Shown one piece after another: positions 5,837-8,192 of a stretch of 8,192 nucleotides of DNA. Source of the stretch: Actinomycetota bacterium (GTDB taxonomy: Bacteria; Actinomycetota; Actinomycetes; Nanopelagicales; Nanopelagicaceae). Numbering within the stretch: position 1 is the stretch's first letter; each line of letters starts with the position of its first letter. The notes under the pieces are model-generated. The model was not told where the DNA came from. It was given only the letters and a program-made list of their open reading frames with translations, and made no database searches. The stretch lies in the NCBI GenBank assembly GCA_009700365.1, contig WLME01000043.1, positions 1 to 8,192 on the forward strand, in the 5' to 3' direction. The position numbers were made by a program, and so were the translations under genes.

Positions 5837-7414
5837 TTATAGGGGAATATTTCCGTGCTTACGAGCCGGCAAAGTGTCTCGCTTAGTTTTCAAGGTGCGA
5901 AATGCTTTGGTGATGTACTGACGTGAATCTTCCGGCTCGATGACGCTATCGATGGTTCCACGTTCAGCTGCAAGATATGGATTTGAGAACTTTTCAGTGT
6001 ACTCAGTGATCAATTCGGCACGTTTTGCATCTTGATCTTTAGCTTCAGCAAGATCCTTGCGGTAAAGAATATTGACTGCACCTTGTGCACCCATTACTGC
6101 GATTTCGGCGCTAGGCCATGCAAAGTTGATATCGCTACCTAAATATTTAGATCCCATGACTATAAACGCCCCGCCATATGCCTTTCGTGTAATCAGCGTG
6201 ACCAGTGGGACAGAAGCTTCTGCATATGCATAAAGTAGTTTTGCGCCGCGTCGGATAATTCCGTTCCACTCTTGTTCAGTGCCAGGCATAAATCCAGGTA
6301 CATCGACGAGTGTAAGGATTGGAATATTAAATGCATCGCAGAAGCGTAAGAAACGAGCAGCTTTCTCAGATGAGTTGATATCAAGCGTTCCAGCAAGCTG
6401 TGATGGCTGATTGGCGATGATTCCAACTGATTGACCTTCGATGCGAGCAAAGCCCACAACAATATTTGGAGCATATAAGGCGTGAACTTCGAGGAACTCT
6501 CCTTCATCGACAAGGGCTTGAATAAGTGCCTTCATGTCATATGGCTGGTTGGGGCTATCTGGAATCAAAGTATTAAGTGCTGTATCCGATGCGCTCTTAT
6601 CCAGAGTCTCCGTTGGAGGAAGCACTGGAGATCCATCCATATTGTTAGAAGGTAGGTATGAAAGAAGTGCCTTCACATAATCAATTGCATCGGCTTCTGA
6701 ATCTGCCATGTAGTGAGCATTTCCTGATTTTGTATTATGCGTAAATGCTCCACCGAGTTCTTCCATTCCAACATCTTCACCGGTGACGGTCTTAATCACA
6801 TCAGGACCGGTAATAAACATATTGGAAGTGTCTTTGACCATAACGGTGAAGTCGGTAAGTGCAGGTGAGTATGCAGATCCTCCGGCGCATGGGCCGAGAA
6901 TCAACGAAATCTGAGGAATTACCCCGGATGAGCGAGTATTGAGGCGAAAGATGCGTCCATAACCGTTTAAGGAGGCCACACCTTCTTGAATGCGAGCGCC
7001 ACCGGAATCATTAATGCCAATCAATGGAATTCCGGACTTCAGGGCAAACTCTGCAATCTTTACGATCTTTTCGGCATGTACTTCACCCAGTGATCCACCA
7101 AAAACCGTGAAGTCCTGAGAGTAGAGCGCGATAGGTCGACTATCAACAGTAGCTGTACCAATGATTACACCATCACCGTAAGGGCGATTCTTCTCCATGC
7201 CAAAGTTCTGAGCGCGGTGACGAGCGAACTCATCGATTTCGGTAAATGAATCTGGATCGACGAGCATCTCGATACGTTCGCGAGCAGTGCCCTTGCCCTT
7301 CGCGTGCTGCTTCTCTTCTGCACGAGCAGAACCTTTTTGGACAGCTTCATCAATTCTTTCGCGGAGGTCTTCGATTTTTCCCGCGGTAGTGTGCAGATCT
7401 GGGCTCATGAACAT
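5837..7414 (-). CDS. Acyl-CoA carboxylase beta subunit (carboxyltransferase), PccB/AccD5-like
   Basis: A 525-residue carboxyltransferase that moves CO2 from biotin to acyl-CoA, making malonyl-CoA from acetyl-CoA or methylmalonyl-CoA from propionyl-CoA. It has two crotonase-fold halves: the N-terminal half carries SQDFTVFGGSLGE 99-111, DSGGARIQEGV 136-146 and the oxyanion-hole segment GPCAGGSAYSP 174-184; the C-terminal half carries DVPGFMPG 371-378, RKAYGGAF 410-417 and MGAQGAVNIL 441-450. The KKHGNIPL-type tail is typical of PccB/AccD5. Overall similarity is to propionyl-CoA carboxylase beta, but residue 418, in the GGAFIVM segment, is isoleucine where Streptomyces PccB has Asp422. Two start ATGs exist, 7414 and 7408; neither has a Shine-Dalgarno, and a -10-like TACCTT spaced for a leaderless start favours 7408. 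It is the first gene of the block, divergent from birA. Confidence 0.95.
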   Translation of the reverse strand: MFMSPDLHTTAGKIEDLRERIDEAVQKGSARAEEKQHAKGKGTARERIEMLVDPDSFTEIDEFARHRAQNFGMEKNRPYGDGVIIGTATVDSRPIALYSQDFTVFGGSLGEVHAEKIVKIAEFALKSGIPLIGINDSGGARIQEGVASLNGYGRIFRLNTRSSGVIPQISLILGPCAGGSAYSPALTDFTVMVKDTSNMFITGPDVIKTVTGEDVGMEELGGAFTHNTKSGNAHYMADSEADAIDYVKALLSYLPSNNMDGSPVLPPTETLDKSASDTALNTLIPDSPNQPYDMKALIQALVDEGEFLEVHALYAPNIVVGFARIEGQSVGIIANQPSQLAGTLDINSSEKAARFLRFCDAFNIPILTLVDVPGFMPGTEQEWNGIIRRGAKLLYAYAEASVPLVTLITRKAYGGAFIVMGSKYLGSDINFAWPSAEIAVMGAQGAVNILYRKDLAEAKDQDAKRAELITEYTEKFSNPYLAAERGTIDSVIEPEDSRQYITKAFRTLKTKRDTLPARKHGNIPL

Positions 7415-7427
7415 AAGGTACTAGTCG
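7408..7427. promoter_or_regulatory. Candidate bidirectional promoter with shared -10 element
   Basis: The 7 bp at 7414-7420 (TAAGGTA) fit the actinobacterial -10 pattern TANNNT on both strands: TAAGGT on + (7414-7419) and TACCTT on - (7420-7415). On + the hexamer ends 7 nt before the birA GTG at 7427; on - it ends 6 nt before the accD ATG at 7408. Both would give leaderless mRNAs with start sites 19 bp apart. No good -35 is seen; TTGGCG on the - strand, about 19 bp upstream of TACCTT, is a weak candidate. The same bases contain AAGG, which could instead serve as the birA ribosome site. With only 12-18 bp between start codons, each promoter must overlap the opposite gene in any case. Confidence 0.4.
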
Positions 7428-8192
7428 TGAGCACACTTGCGCCAAGACCACCGCTAGATAGTTCGGCGATCTCTGAAAAAATCTCGCGGTACTGGCGAGT
7501 AAGCGTGGTTGAAGTCACGGGTTCAACACAAGACGATATTGCTCTGTTGGTTGCAAATAATAAAGCCACATCCGGAGAAGTTCTCGCGACTGAATATCAG
7601 ACCGCAGGACGCGGCAGACTCGAGAGAAAGTTCGACGCACCAACATCTTCAGCTTTAATGTTTTCCTTCTACATCGAACCTTCGCGCGAGAAATCTGATT
7701 GGTCTTTTCTTACTTTGCTTACCGGGCTTAGTGCTGTCTTTACTCTTACTCAACTTGATCCAGCATCGACACCAAACCTCAAATGGCCCAATGACATTTT
7801 GTTGGGAGATGGAAAGGTTGGAGGAATAATTGCGCAAGCAACTGGCAATGGTGTCATTATTGGGTTAGGAATTAATGTTGGAATGACAAAAGAAGAACTG
7901 CCAGTTTCACATGCAACGTCTCTCGCACTCAATCAATTTTCGCACCTTGACCGGAATCTCATTCTCTCTTCATTTCTCACGACCTTTGAGGAGCTCTTCG
8001 AAAGATGGCAAAGTGGCGAAGATCTACGACATCTCTATACCGAGGTCTGCGCAACTATTGGCAATGAGATTCGAATCGATCTACCAGGTGGCACCCATAA
8101 GAATGGAAAAGCTATTGGCATTACGCCTGCTGGAGAACTCATTCTTGAAGACGGCTCTCGAGTAACAGTGGGAGACATCGTTCATCTACGAT
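7427..8192 (+). CDS. birA: Biotin-[acyl-CoA carboxylase] ligase BirA, 3' end beyond window
   Basis: Biotin-protein ligase activates biotin to biotinyl-AMP and attaches it to the carrier lysine of AccA. The visible 255 codons, starting at GTG 7427, include GSTQDDI 32-38, the biotinyl-AMP loop GRGRLERKF 61-69, KWPND 119-123, K130 in the GKVGGI motif and GLGINV 146-151. A C-terminal BPL_C-like small beta domain follows, ending at GDIVHLR near the usual end of the family, so only a few residues should be missing. There is no N-terminal helix-turn-helix of the E. coli BirA kind, so this is a class I ligase that should not act as a repressor. AAGG at 7415-7418 lies 8 nt before the GTG. It is divergent from accD, as in mycobacteria, and its substrate is encoded about 2.4 kb away in the opposite operon. 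Confidence 0.94.
   Translation, partial: MSTLAPRPPLDSSAISEKISRYWRVSVVEVTGSTQDDIALLVANNKATSGEVLATEYQTAGRGRLERKFDAPTSSALMFSFYIEPSREKSDWSFLTLLTGLSAVFTLTQLDPASTPNLKWPNDILLGDGKVGGIIAQATGNGVIIGLGINVGMTKEELPVSHATSLALNQFSHLDRNLILSSFLTTFEELFERWQSGEDLRHLYTEVCATIGNEIRIDLPGGTHKNGKAIGITPAGELILEDGSRVTVGDIVHLR

Larger units (their letters stand above)
54..7414 (-). other. Probable seven-gene operon accD-accE-maf-accA-PNP-mutase-deoC
   Basis: All seven genes run right to left with junctions of 2 bp (accD/accE), 0 bp (accE/maf), 4-bp overlap (maf/accA), 4-bp overlap (accA/PNP), 18 bp (PNP/mutase) and 4-bp overlap (mutase/deoC). There is no room for an intrinsic terminator between genes, and several starts lack a ribosome site, which points to translational coupling. 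An internal promoter inside a coding region cannot be excluded by eye. Confidence 0.75.

Noticed and set aside
6193..6513. A 106-codon open frame on the - strand inside accD
   Set aside because: It is an alternative frame of the strongly conserved carboxyltransferase region, with a Ser/Leu-rich translation and no recognisable domain.
7911..8165. An 84-codon + strand frame near the right edge
   Set aside because: It is an out-of-frame reading of birA, whose own frame carries the conserved ligase motifs throughout.
1..8192. A novel defence system, mobile element, CRISPR array, riboswitch or tRNA
   Set aside because: Every gene belongs to a known housekeeping family, junctions are too short for such elements, and no inverted or spaced repeats were seen apart from the edge duplication.

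Overview
The window looks like a piece of a compact, medium-GC actinobacterial chromosome. GC is roughly 45-50% in the lines I counted. The gene order birA <-> accD-accE-maf-accA, followed by purine nucleoside phosphorylase and a phosphohexomutase, is an actinobacterial arrangement: Mycobacterium tuberculosis has birA/accD5/accE5/maf/accA3 and, separately, deoD-pmmB. Unusually low GC for this phylum, very tight packing and the lack of spacer genes suggest a streamlined lineage such as freshwater acI (Nanopelagicales). That assignment is inference; no rRNA or marker phylogeny is present.

Layout: a short stretch on the right (7427-8192) is the biotin-protein ligase birA on the + strand, cut by the window end just before its natural C-terminus. 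Everything else is on the - strand and reads right to left as one probable seven-gene operon: accD (carboxyltransferase), accE (small epsilon subunit), maf (nucleotide pyrophosphatase), accA (biotin carboxylase plus biotin carrier), PNP, a phospho-sugar mutase, and deoC (deoxyribose-phosphate aldolase). Neighbouring genes overlap by 4 bp or are 0-18 bp apart, so there is no intergenic stretch over about 20 bp and no internal terminator. The birA and accD start codons are only 12-18 bp apart, and a shared symmetric -10-like element between them may fire in both directions.

The genes form two functional blocks. BirA would attach biotin to the AMKM lysine of AccA; AccA carboxylates that biotin and AccD/AccE transfer the carboxyl group to acetyl- or propionyl-CoA. 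In the second block, PNP splits (deoxy)nucleosides to a (deoxy)ribose 1-phosphate, the mutase may move the phosphate to the 5 position, and DeoC splits deoxyribose 5-phosphate to acetaldehyde and glyceraldehyde 3-phosphate.

The left edge is suspicious. The first 111 bases are an exact 55-bp direct repeat with one base between copies, and the junction creates the stop codon that ends deoC early. This looks more like an assembly artefact at a contig end than a real mutation. I see no mobile element, CRISPR array, RNA gene or clearly new system. The best leads are the bidirectional promoter, the isoleucine at the substrate-specificity position of AccD, and the divergent AccE.
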